Source: Lunularia cruciata (Eukaryota; Streptophyta; Marchantiopsida; Lunulariales; Lunulariaceae). From it: a DNA stretch of 64,000 nt. The notes under the pieces were generated by a model. The model searched no databases. It was not told the DNA's origin and was given only the letters and a program-made list of their open reading frames with translations. The position numbers and the translations under genes were made by a program. This document shows positions 46,741 through 58,615 of the stretch, piece after piece; positions within the stretch are counted from its first letter, which is position 1; every line of letters begins with the position of its first letter. The stretch spans positions 4,470,001-4,534,000 of the forward strand of contig OX419762.1 in assembly GCA_948567375.1 (NCBI GenBank), in the 5' to 3' direction.

Positions 46741-47691
46741 AAGGGCAACCGGGTAGAAAAAATGAAGGATGGGAAGACCCATCAAGCCATACAAGAGAGA
46801 GATGAAAAAGGTAAAATGGGGCTAAGCCCTAATAGAGTCAACATGAGAAATCTGCCCCAATGCACCTAAGATATCCAAGCTATGCAAGTTGTGTGGTCTA
46901 CAAACAATTGGAGCATCCAGAGAAGCATCACCTAGTGTGATTGCTTTCCTATGGATTGCACTAGCCACTGCCCTCTATAGAGCAATGGACACACGCTGTC
47001 TAAAATATGCTACAAAGTATGAAAGAGAGAGTGGTACCCCTTGGAGCCTAACATGATAAGCTCTTGCGTACTCCTTGACAAGTGTGTCAAATGTCATGTC
47101 CATTGTTCCATATAACTCCAAGGCCAAAGGAACAAAGAGGTGATCTCAATGCATGCTCCTATACTTGGAGACCTTGCAATCTACTGCTACTATGCTTGCC
47201 GCCCATCTAGGGAGATGGGTAATCACTCTCTCCAAAATTGTATCTTGCATAGGGTCTGTAATCACAACATCCGCTACTATCACCTAATTGTCTCAGACCA
47301 AGTATAAGTCTGCCCTGACATGTGTTGTCTGCAAAACATATGGTCACTCCCTCCAAGCCAAGTTTCCACTCTCTTATGCCATAGCAAACATTATGTCCCT
47401 AATAGCATCATGGGTAGTTATCCTTTGTCATATGGACCGCTGCCTCATCTAGTGTAGAACCACACTCACAAGTGAGTAATGAAGATGCAGATGGGTGGAC
47501 CACACCTAGGCAAAACCTCATTGCTGTAGAGAAAGTAGCTAGTGCAAGTCGGAATTCCCTAATGCATGGTCAAGCTAGGATCTAAGAGGTTGCATCCTTG
47601 CCAAAACAAGAGCAAAGACGTGCTCTAGTAGCCTAAGGAATGGATGAGTCAACTAAGAGAAAATGTAGCGTATGCTTACACTATTGCTCCA

Positions 47692-47985
47692 TCACGGAAG
47701 ATTGTAAACCTCTCTAGTCCAATCTAATGATAGTGAAACAAAAGATGGAAAGTCCTCTTGTGCCCATGGGGATAGACTATATCTTGTCTGACACAATAAC
47801 ATCTGGAGAGAAAAGGATACCCCCTCCACCTCTATCACATAAGTCTCCAAGAATAGCCTATCAATAACCACAAAATGAGCTGAAAGTAGAGGTGCCGAGA
47901 GAGTCCAATTACCCAAAAATACTACAAGTGCAGTCTCTTCCATAGATAGCAAGCCAAACCCTCCACACAAGATCGGCAAAGTCAT
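47692..47985 (-). pseudogene. LINE ORF segment after the polymerase core
   Basis: A 97-aa frame with CGGFGLLSMEETALVVFLGN, the counterpart of the plus-strand frame at 23,627-23,977. It has an extra short insertion after LLSM compared with that copy, and its C-terminal part (REVYNLP) ends at the same point. Confidence 0.75.
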
Positions 47986-48592
47986 CTATCTATGTGCCAA
48001 ATTCCCTATCACACAATCAAATGTCCTTGGTCCAATAATGTCACCAAAGATTCCCATAATCCCCCTATCAAAGGCTCTTAGACATGATAGGAAGGATGAG
48101 GAGGGAAGAACTATACGGATGAGGTAGGACAGTCAATGAGTAATACTAGAGGAGAGTACACCATGCCACATGTGGATCTCCTAGCAATGGAAGATCATCC
48201 ACATGGAGAACATCCTTTGCAAAAGCAACGTCTAAGAAGCATGTGACAAAATCCTTGGATCCTACTGGCACTCCAAGAACATGTAATCCATCTGTAGATA
48301 TGATACACCCCTCTAGAAGCTCAAGGTGGGGAGGGAATACCTAAAGGGGACCATGCCCTACATTTTGACACCTTGACTCTCAAGCATACTAGATGTAGCT
48401 TGGTAGTCAAGTGGTTAAAGGCTTGCCTAATCTGATCTACAAGGCCCATGATGTGTGTATTGTCTGCCAAGGAGTGAAATACACAACCTAACATGGCCAA
48501 AGTAGTAGATAAGAGAGCTCTAAAGTGAGCTATGGCAAATAAGGATCCCCCTAATGTGTACCCACAACTGACTCCAAGACGGTGACTCCCTC

Positions 48593-49003
48593 TTATGAAC
48601 CACTATGTTGGTAGTAAAGGGAAGCAAAAGTGTCATAAAAAGGAATTAGACCGGCCAAGGATTCACCAGCCTCCCTAAGCTCTCTAAAGTTGGATGCCCA
48701 TGAGACACTATCAAAAGTGTTCTCAACATTCACCTTTAGGATGACCCATTCCTGATGGATATCTAGGAGTGCCCTAATGCCTAAAGATATAGCCTCACAT
48801 CCTCTAGGTGTAGCTATTACAAATTGATAGGATTGAGGTGCTATTAGAAGTAAGAATGATGTTGAAGGAGACCTTCCTAAGATCTCTCCAATAGCAATTG
48901 GTCTAATGTCCCACGTGTCCTTCTCCATCATGAGAAGTCGGATAACACCTAACACCCGACTACCAAACATAAGAATGTCTCCTCTTGCTACTACTACAGC
49001 CAC
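48593..49003 (-). pseudogene. LINE reverse transcriptase, N-terminal palm region
   Basis: A 136-aa frame with WDIRPIAIGEILGR, then a GCEAISLGIRALL stretch and WVILKVNVENTFDSVSW. In working relatives the last reads as vD.-NAFN-VsR and holds the first catalytic aspartate; here the equivalent position is Asn (VNVENTF), so the copy is dead at this point. The conserved F/YADD box was not found in an open frame downstream. Confidence 0.8.
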
Positions 49004-49990
49004 TCAAAACAAATCAATAAAACCACTAGAAGGATCATATGCCTGGAAGCAATCTCTAAGGTGCTTATAAACCGTCCCTAATAAGCCTCTAGAGGAAAGT
49101 CGAGAGGTAGTGCACAATGCTTGTGCAAAAAGTGACCTATCAAGACATAAAGGCTGCTCAAGCTAATAATCTAAGACCTCTAGTGGTAGTCCTTTTATTG
49201 CTATAGGATGTAGTGAGCGTAAGGAAGAGATAGTCTCTTCAGTAAGACTCGCCATAGACAAAGGGTGTAGCGATTGTGCTGCTCTACTAAACTCTCTTGC
49301 TTGACCCAATGTCCTACACCGTCGTAATCAAGTGGAATCTATGGTACCTTGTGGTGAAACCTATCTCCTAAAACGTGTAGCCCTAATAGACTCCTCCTAA
49401 AGGGCCACCCAATCCCTCGCTCAAAATGAAAAAAATCTAGCAACCACCTCTCTATGCCCCACACGTCCCCCTCTAGCATAATGAAGACACCATCAAGGGA
49501 GTAAGAGAGATAAGAACCATGCTAACTCGTCCAATGGATCACGTGCCAAACGATCAAGTGGTAGGCAAAAAGCCTATCTAGCCTCATCATGGAGTGTATA
49601 GGGTAGCCTATGGAATAGACATGGACATGGAAAACTAGTCTCAAATAACCCCAAAATGCAACTTTCTTGAGAAGCTAAACACTCCTACAACTCGATCGGT
49701 ATCCTTGGAACGGTCAACTATGGAATAGAAGAAGTGTGCGTAATCTTGAGTGTCATTGCCGTCGATGTGGTCGCTCGCCTCACATGGGCATCCCAAGTGG
49801 TCAAATTATAGTCCTTGTGCATCCTTTCCACATGGGTCTTTATTCCTTGTGAAGTAAAGCGTTAGCAATACACCGAGCATGGTGTATCCCGAGCCACTCT
49901 AAGCGGCACCACATGGGGAGGTGTAGCCATGGCTAGCACAAGAATACTGATATTAACACATGATGCTCCTCTCCATATCTCCCCATACCT

Positions 49991-50640
49991 GCAAAACCAC
50001 AACCCCTTACATCCCAACTCACATAAGAAAATACAATTTCTCCAAACTCTAAAAACTATAAATTCTCATAATTTTCAATTTCAATCTCCAAAATTTTCAA
50101 AATAAATTCCCATGGAACTAAATCATGAAAACAAAGAGATTAGAAATGAAAATTACACACCCATTACTCTTAATCTGTAATGATCACTCTAAACACTAAA
50201 AATCCTTATAACTTTCTACTCAATTCTCCATAGTCTTCAATCTAGGTACCAATGGAACCAAAGTAGACAAACTAACAGAATAGACTATTCACTTGAGTGC
50301 TATATGCAAGAGAACGCTCAAAAAGTATAGATCTTTCCCCTCAGATCTCTCCTTCCTTTCTCCCATTTCCACACTCTCCCAAAAGTGACCCGATGCTCTT
50401 GAAATACACTATGAGATGGTGGTGCTGATAAATAGTGCAATCTCCGACAAGCTTTCCTTATCAATTCTCAATGTCCAAATAACCAAGGAGATTGCATACA
50501 TCTCCATTTATAGTTAAGATTGATAATGTTCAGCTCCAAAATTCAAATATGTCCAGTGATGCTCACTTTCAGAACGGTTTGGTTAAGTTTGGTATGATCA
50601 GAAAGGGTATCAGCAATTGAGGTAAAAGTGGGCAATTTTT
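49991..50640. other. AT-rich spacer, nothing recognised
   Basis: CpG-poor until about 50.64 kb, where CpG frequency rises abruptly. Confidence 0.45.
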
Positions 50641-51167
50641 CTTCTTTCTAGATCGTCAATCCAAGCATATGGCATCTATCGAAAGTTCAATGGAGTGACG
50701 CCAATTAGAGGAAGGCAGGACATTAGAATTCCAGGGTTGTCGAACCCTAAAAGCGGAAACGTTGATCACGAGCAGTGCTCCATCTCCCGGGATACTATAC
50801 TCGAAAGAACGTTTTGAAAACTTTATTGACGGAGTTGTGACGGGGTTCCTCCTTTGTGCCATTATAGGCGAACCTCTTTCCACGTCCTAGAGGTGGAAGC
50901 ATAATGACTGAAGCTATCGAGTGCGGTTGACTGTGTGTCGCCTAAAGAAGGGCCCCATGTATCTTCCGATCTTTTTTTGGTATGGAGAAGAATATGAAGG
51001 TAGCTGCTCAATTTCAGACAGCGCCTCAAACGTGTTTACGTTGGGAATGTCCGCGCTTCGTCATCCCAGGATGGGAGGCTGGTACTGGAAGAGAACAGTC
51101 GAATGTGACAAAAATGAAGGATATATGTCTACGAAGTATGCAAGGTCGGAGATGCGATGCAACATAA
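50641..51167. other. CpG-normal spacer
   Basis: Frames on both strands (50,656-50,883 minus; 50,921-51,196 plus) show no motif. Confidence 0.4.
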
Positions 51168-51355
51168 GTACCACCCATATCACACCGCAAAGCTAGCAAC
51201 TCTGATCATTCAGTTTCAAGAAAACTTTCAGTGTCTACCCTAAACATACCACAATGCAGCAGCTGGCAAATCTAATTGTTCGTTTTGAGAAAAGTCGCGA
51301 CTGACCACCCATACCAAACCACATTACTACGGTAGCAACTCTATTCGGTCACACG
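51168..51355. repeat. Degenerate tandem repeat, ~70-bp period, three units
   Basis: Each unit reads roughly CCACCCATA-CACACCGCA-AGC-GCAACTCT-ATTC-GTTT. Units begin near 51,169, 51,237 and 51,306 with much divergence. Confidence 0.6.
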
Positions 51356-54300
51356 ATAAAAGTTCAATGATGACTCCTCCACTATGACTCATTCTCTACT
51401 GGAAGACTTGGAAAAAACAATGAGCCTCCTTTGATATTATTTTCCAGTCTTGTCGGTGCCAGCTCGACTCCATTTCCAACTTCATCGATCCGCATTAGCT
51501 CGGACCATTTTCCATTTCCATTTTTCCCTGAACTGGGAGAGTAAAAGATCAGTCTCAGTGTCCTCCAAATTCTTGCCCCGGACTAGATATCTCTGAATCA
51601 GCTCGGACCTTTTTTCCTTTGTTTATAATTAGTGTGACGAAATAGTGGTTCCTCTGAATTTTTGCTTTAAACTAAACATCTCTCCGGTTCCACAAATAAG
51701 TGTTAGACATAGGAACATTCGATTCCCCACATGTTTCTATACGTTCAGTAGCAGAACGCGGATATAATCTATCTTGCTTTTGTAAGAAAAATTGCTCGCA
51801 ACATGAAAAATAAAATAAATATGCTAATGTAGAAGGAATACAATGTCTTCACGAGTTTTAGAATAAAGCTTCCTCTCAAGAACGCTACTTCAGACGCTTC
51901 TCTCGTTCAGCTTGGTCTAGAAACTGTTAAATATGTAATTGGGTATGAATGCTTTGCGACATCGGCCACATGAAGGATACAACCAAACATTACATCACTT
52001 GGAGGTGTCCAAATCTGAGTTTTTTTATTTCCACCGTTTATTTTCACCGATAAAAAATGTAGGAAGTTAATGGTTAGTCCATATCCAATGTTAAATAAAA
52101 AATGTTAAAGCCAAATATAGCTTCTAGTAAGCTTTCGTTTGGACAGACATTACATTGTTCGGTGACACTTCATCCACTTTGTCCGTCTAAATGAACTCTT
52201 CTGATTATCGACTATTCTGCATAAATTGTCCACTCAGATTTACATCCTGGAAATGTCGACATACTATCTCTTTATGAACTCTTGCTCGTCGATTTTCAAT
52301 TCAAAACATGCGGCTAAACTCATCCCAAGAAGTGGAAGATATGGTGTTATTGCACCAAGGTTGAAGATAATTTTGGCCTCACACATAGAAAACCCCAATA
52401 AACATCATGAAACATCATTTAAAAGTTTGTCATACGCCAAAGTTTGTCATACGTTTGTCAAATAAAATATTATATTGACGTCAGAGAGTCGGAGGTTAAA
52501 CATGGCACGTAATACGATAACTGGCCCATTAGTCAACATGATTAAGATATCCTAGTTCGTGAAGGGGGAATACGTACAGTATATTGTATACGCCACATTA
52601 TTTAGATACATCTTGAAGGTCTAGACTGAAGTCTTTAATGTTAACCACATCACTGTGTTTTACGTGCTTGCCTATTCCCCCTTTTCTAAAAGGACTTATT
52701 CAATCTTATTGCAAATCAATGATCGTGATCTTCCTGCATCCGGGCTGTGGGCTCGAATTCTCAGCGTTGGTGGATCGTCGCTACACTTGAGCAGACTGCT
52801 GAAGTGTATCATTAGGAAATGATATCCGAATAAAAGTCATATCCCCACGTGAATAAGAGGACAAGAATATGGCTCAATGATTGACATTCGCATACTTATT
52901 CTTAACTTTCATGTGAGTTGATGAATGGAAGAAAAACATGGCAGGTTGTTCTCTGCTTCCATATTCTTGTTAAACGTGTTCATATAGTGGCTCAAACTTC
53001 AATAAGTCTTGAATTCTTCAGCTGATGAACGTGGGAGATGCAATTCCTTCAGTATCTCACTTACCGAAATATACAATGGTAGAATCCTCAATGTCTTGAA
53101 ATTACGATCATCATACCTGCTGTTTCTCCTCTCTGGGATGCAAAAGAACAAGTACAGTAAAGATAAGGTAACCCTAAGATGCGTCCATTTAGTTCTTGGA
53201 CGTATGCTTTTATTATACTAAAACAGATTCTAGCAGGGAGGCTACTGTACACGAGGCAAACTTGATACTAGGTAACGTAGTAGGAGCCCTTGGAAGGAAC
53301 TTCGTCCCTTTCAGCTTTCAAGTGGCCTTCAGGATCATCATTACAGTGGTACTTGGTGTGCTTGCTACCTACCTCAGGAGTACCAGCTTTGGATTCAGGA
53401 CTTCAATAGATTTGTACAACGTGGAAAGAGTTGCAGTAAAATAATTCTCTTTTGGAAACAAATGACAGGGAAAGACTCAACTTTCAAAGCACTTACGGTA
53501 CTGGTTTGTCTTAAGCTATCACAGTTGTTCCGAACTGAATGGCTGCTATCTCGATAGTAACTGCAGATCTCAAAGCTGATGAAGATGCAACAAATTAAGC
53601 CGGTTTTAAATTCTGATTGCAATAGATAGCCAGCATATGTTCGCGTCGTCTGTCTTTTGGTTGGCGTGATATGCAGTCGACCAAAGGGGAGCAGTGATTA
53701 GATTTTTAAGGATCCATCTGTCAGTGATTTGTCATATGCACTTATGCGACGGTGGCAATGTTTGCACCAACAAACTCCTAAAGGGTACTGGGAGCATGGG
53801 AACAAGGACAAGAGACCAAACTTCTCAAGGATTGCTGGCATGTATCTAGGAAATACGTTGATGCTCCGTAGTGGCAAAAGAATAAACGGATGAGCCTAAA
53901 TTTTAAGTGGTTATCTGAGCGGAATTACTCAGATTGTGAACATGTTTGCTACGATTTTGACTAATGTATTCGATTGCCTGTGAAATACGACATATCCATA
54001 TTCCTGGACTTAGACTAGCCATAGGGCCGGGGAAGGTGACTTGAGCAATCAACGGAAGATAGGCACTCATTCGCGAAACAAAAGTCGGTGTCAAAATGAG
54101 ACGAGTCTATTAGTGAACTTCTCCTATTTCAATGGTGAGAGAACGCAATCACAATTCTGAGAGTGCGTATTGTGCGGAGTACGAATTCCACTCCGTTTCC
54201 AACTAAGAGAGCAAAAGCAAGAGGTGAAGTTACAGCGGACATCCGCAAACGCCGTGTGTTTCAAACTAAATGGAGACATCAAAACATAGGTCTCGAAATC

Positions 54301-55354
54301 TGCTGACACAGTTTCACGACAATTCAAGTCACAGCAGCTTTGGCATGAGGAACTGGAGTTGGTATCCTATCAATTAAGGGTGACGTCGACAGACAGCTAA
54401 GGAACCTGTACAGGACTAACCAGCTAAAAACCAGCTAAAAACATGAGGTAAGGTACTGCAGCCAATCCCTACATCCATTCGGCAACTTCACGCAAGGCAA
54501 GGAGTTGCATCGCACATCAATGCTACAGGCCTGGTCGGTAGAACTGAAATAAACCTACGTACATGTTGCTAAAGTCTCATTGGGCCGAGGTCATTATCAT
54601 CACTATCTCGAGTTGCAAGTCGCTGATTTGTATTTCACGTTACACCCGTGGGAGAACTATTCATGCTAAGCGTTAGACATAATTTTGCTGATTGGTAATG
54701 GCATCCAATATATGTCTTTTCTTAGACGCCGTGGAGAATCCTGAGTATCTTTGACTTCCTAGCCATTTTTCTGATGTCTAAATTGTACGTAGTCGTAGTG
54801 GTGAGGCCACAATTCCAGCGCTGAAACCTCAATTTGACGAAGAGTGGAAAAGTTGATCGCACTCAAAGGCCAGGAGAAAAGACAGTCAGATGAACACTAA
54901 ATGATTCTCATAATAAGCTTAGATGTCATAATGCAGAGTAAAATGAACCGAAACACCCAAGAGAGCATAGAACCTGTTCCATCCTCCTTCCCAAAAGTGG
55001 ACAGGAGGTAGAATGAGGATTTCATGACTGACAACATATGAAACAAGGAAAGCAGAATCGTAACAATTCTATATTGTCGGGGAAGGTGGAAAGAAGAGAG
55101 AAGGTGAATATCTGGAGCAGGTTGTGAAGAATCTGTACTTTACAGATGAACTTTTAATTCTTGCCAAATATACCATACGGATGGATGTAGCAGATTGTCC
55201 AACTGACCACACAATCTCGCGAAATAATTAGTCAATTACAAAGACTTGGATGCCGTCTGAAAGCGAGGAGTTTCTGCCCTCTTCTGTTGAAGTTTCGCTT
55301 GCAGATTGAGTAGATTGAGCTAGCTTGTGGAACAAGCTACAGGTATATATGGAA
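51356..55354. other. CpG-normal spacer, no gene recognised
   Basis: About 4 kb without a convincing exon. Frames such as 53,196-53,444 (+, hydrophobic centre) and 54,124-54,327 (minus) carry no family features. Short local duplications occur (GTTTGTCATACG at ~52,427 and ~52,440; CCAGCTAAAAA at ~54,420 and ~54,430). Confidence 0.4.
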
Positions 55355-56244
55355 TTAGAACGTTGTTTTCAGCTCTGTGTTCTGTACTACTTCGTCCGCA
55401 CGTAAAGTACTATTCTGGTGGTCCAAAGCCGGACATAGGAGGTTAGAGTTAGCGGTCCCTTCCACTGCCGTATCGAATGAACTTTGCACCAATTGAGTTA
55501 TTTTGTGAACTTCCCCTTCAAATAGGTGAGTGCGGTATTCATGAAATTCCTGCATCCTTCCCCTGAGCACTGACATGTTTTGAGCCTCCAAGCGAACTGA
55601 TTTTTGTTGGGTCCAAGCTCTTGATTATTCCTGCTTGACATTATCAATCCAAGAATGCATCTGTTGGTAATGCTATCAAGTCCGGAATATAACCATTGAA
55701 GTCCTGTTGAAATTCGAACAATGAAATCACTTGTATTAACTGTCAGTGAGCGTAAGGTCCAATGACGATTGATTGACCACTTCCCGAACCCCCTTTCATG
55801 CTCATGCATGGGAGTCATTCGACCCTCTCTAACTACGAACCCGCTTGGTAAAATACATGGCCACAGGATGAAATGCAATGCTCCGCCGCTTGATCAATAG
55901 AGATCCCAGGAATGAATACCAAAACTCCCCTGTGAGTAACGGACGCCAGTATAAATGCTCCTATTATGCACCTATATGTATCTTCAATGATTAGATCGAA
56001 ACAATACAGGCAATGCGCAAGAGAATGCATAATGGGCTTGGCCAGCTTGTCTCGAAATTCTTGTGAGTCGATGACGACTATCCATACTTGGAATGTAGGA
56101 CTGGGGACTGCCGAAGGTCCTCTCCAACTCCAGCACCATGGATAATGGTTGCGGATGCTCAGCTACTGACTTAACCATCAATCTACTGGTGGAACCCCCC
56201 TTTTCCATGTGCGGAATTGTTAATATTAGTTTTGGTGGCGTCAA
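55355..56244 (-). other. Overlapping minus-strand frames, possibly a decayed gene
   Basis: Four minus-strand frames follow one another in different phases: 55,984-56,244, 55,833-56,030, 55,498-55,878 and 55,355-55,591. The composition is protein-like in places (LASVTHRGVLVFIPGI; RMQEFHEYRTHLFEGEV). I recognise no family. Given the Aquarius pseudogene 2.5 kb to the right on the same strand, another decayed host gene is possible. Confidence 0.3.
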
Positions 56245-56271
56245 TTTGCGTAATATGCATTTGTATGCTAC

Positions 56272-56957
56272 GTGGTTTGGAAGTACCTGGATCAGGAATT
56301 GTATGAATGTCTAATAGCAATTGACGTGCAATTCATTTTCCGTACGAAGGAACTTGTTACCCAAGTCAAATACTCATGGAGGCAACTGAAACACATTCAT
56401 ACTACTGTGTCTCGACCTGAACGCGTTGGAGCCTTAAAAGCTTTCTGGTGTGGTACCAATCGTTTTCATTCGTTTGTTGAAGATTGCGATGTGGAGAGTT
56501 GTAAAAAACTGTTTCCAAGCAGACATAGCGACTTGGGACCCAGAAGCTGAGGAATCTGCAGGTCTACGACCTGCAGATAATAACTTTCAGGGTATGTTTC
56601 GTAGAAATTTCAGCGAGCTGCGCTCGAGAGCTTTAGGGTGGAAAGACAAATAACCTCAGAGCTGAGCAGTTGCCGTTAAGAAAAACTTATGCTTCAACAA
56701 TATAATTCATTTTGGCAAAAGACACTTTTCCAACTTCTGATTTTGTTATCCAGCTGTTGAACGAAGGCATTGAGATTAACTTCGAGTACATTTTGTCGGC
56801 CTTTGCTTTCATGCAGGTTTCCAGTAATCAACTACATGGAGACGTTCGTCAAGAGCTGGGAGATCTGTGTAGTAGATTGAGGTTGATGATGAAGTATCAC
56901 AAGCTAATACTAGCGTACGAGGGAGAGTTAATCTTTAGTCCAGAGTTTATTCTTTAA
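56272..56957 (+). other. Plus-strand frames without recognised family
   Basis: Frames 56,272-56,550 and 56,712-56,957 are open and of moderate composition (the second contains RQELGDLCSRLRLMMKYHKL). No motif, start context or splice pattern supports a gene; they may be chance. Confidence 0.25.
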
Positions 56958-57800
56958 TAATCATTTCTCGTCAGTCTCCACTTTAAAACTATGATGAAGA
57001 GTAACTCGACATACTTGTGTATCTTTTGCAGCTAGGAACAGTACTGGTGTCCCGCCGGCCAGTTTTTGGTGAACTTTGGTATTTCCACTCTCATTTTTCA
57101 CTTCATTATTAAATAAATAAATGTAAATATTACCCTGGTGAGCTCTTAGATTGGATCGACTTGTTCAAGTTTCACGTGAGGATGTAGACGGAAAGAACAT
57201 GACTAAGGACATTACACTATCATTGTCCACAGTCTCACGAGTCTCATAATATGCACAGTAACTAGTAGGACCTGTGTCCTCCGGACACCGTATAATTTTT
57301 TTTTAAATATTATTTATTTGTTATTATTATTTTATTTTTTATTTGGAAAATTAAAATAAATGAATAAATTTAACTTAAGAACTGATTAAAAATATTCTTT
57401 TTGTCCATAAATACCGAATCGTGGTATTTGCAATAGTTGCACAATTGTATGTGATCTTTAGCTTGAGAATGCAAGAGACCGTAAAACAAAGTTACAATAC
57501 TGATGGAACTTGAATTATCTGAATACCTGTCGCATAGACTCACCTCTCGATGCTATGAGGATGCATATCCAATCACTACCATAATGGTAATGGAAAACCA
57601 AGTCCACTGCGAGATGCGAAGACTATCTAATCTATTTGCCCAAAGTACTCTCAACTCTTGCTGAAGCATGAAACTGATGGTGTGTAATTTTGATTACTCA
57701 CTCATGGAATCAGAGAAACACAAAATGCATATTGTAACCATGAAGAATTGAAGAATTATTTACAATAATGGCTTTAGTTGACATGCAGTTGTATTCATAT
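56958..57800. other. Spacer, nothing recognised
   Basis: AT-rich patch at 57,297-57,370 (TTATTTATT-like). TGGTGAACTTTGGTATTTCCACTCTCATTTTTCACTTC at ~57,067-57,104 resembles the copia LTR at 14,150-14,190 and may be an LTR scrap. Confidence 0.4.
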
Positions 57801-58215
57801 ATAACCAAATCGCATGGTCTTACTCGTGATCATCAACTTTAAGCTGTTGTTGCTCTCAGTAGTCTTAGACATAACACCAAATGTAATTCTCAATCTTTTA
57901 CCTTTTAGAAAAATAAAAAATAAAAAATAAATGATTAATAATCTTGGCGATACAATTGTAAGTTGCTTGGTCCGTTGATGTTTACAACTTGCAGGGTCTT
58001 CACTTGGTCATGAAGGTTAAACTGTTGTTTCACTCAATATTCCACAAACCTAACACCGGGTGACAGATACAACTGTCAGAATCTTGGTTCGTTGATGTTC
58101 TCAGGTTCTTCACTTGGTCGTCAACGTTAAGCTGTTCTTTCCCTCAATATTCTACAACCTAACACGGGATGCAATTTTACCAATACAATTGCAAGTTGCT
58201 TGGTTCATTGATATG
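57801..58215. repeat. Degenerate tandem repeat, about three units
   Basis: Each unit has CTTCACTTGGTC-TCAA-GTTAA-CTGTT-TT-CTCAATATTC-ACA-CCTAACAC, then GATACAATTG, then TGCTTGGTTCGTTGATG. Units start near 57,820, 57,999 and 58,095, at irregular spacing because the first contains an extra AT-rich piece. Confidence 0.7.
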
Positions 58216-58600
58216 CGTTAGCCGTAAATTTGCTACACGTTCTGATGATCGGATTTAGGTGCGTGGGAGTACACCCTTTGAGCTGTCAAGTATCTACATA
58301 TGATGAAGTTAAATAGCAACGAAACAATATGCTGATATATAAGTATGCAATAAAATTTCTCAATGCCCAGTGGGCAAACATGAGAGCGTTGCCCCAAAGT
58401 ATCAGGTTTGAGGTTCTAATCAAGAGAGTAGAACAAACTCGGTGTTTAATTCAATTGTCTAACCTGGAACGGAACTCATCTCAATGGAACCGTAAACCTT
58501 TGTTTGTATTAGAAATCGAAGTTTAATCTATTTTGGAAAGAAGGATTAACACACTAAATGAACACATTAAAATACACTACAACTGGAAGTTGAACCCTAA
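58216..58600. other. Spacer left of the Aquarius pseudogene
   Basis: A plus frame 58,329-58,526 has no motif. Further Aquarius exons were looked for on the minus strand and not recognised. Confidence 0.4.
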
Positions 58601-58615
58601 ACGCCCTCCCCAATG

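Larger units (their letters stand above)
46742..49990 (-). mobile_element. Longest LINE copy (minus), reverse transcriptase to tail
   Basis: About 3.25 kb on the minus strand. In element order it has a segment with pre-polymerase sequence (LTEETISSLRSLHPIAIKGL at about 49,180-49,240), and the polymerase start IRPIAIGEILGR near 48,890. A D-x-x-N-x-F-like motif follows (VNVENTFDSVSW, ~48,700), then the CGGFGLLSM segment (47,692-47,985), the Cys/His and nuclease-like region (47,200-47,480) and the tail at 46,745-46,830. The RPIAIGE opening and G-E-A-I-like motif are typical of a non-LTR polymerase family seen in algae, oomycetes and invertebrates. Several stops and shifts interrupt it. The left end in element terms (~49,990) is uncertain; a Cys/His-rich start was not recognised. 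Confidence 0.87.

Noticed and set aside
55833-56030. Stretch RGVLVFIPGI considered as a DEAH-helicase fragment
   Set aside because: The phrase resembles VLVFLPG of DEAH helicases, but none of the surrounding helicase motifs could be found in either neighbouring frame.
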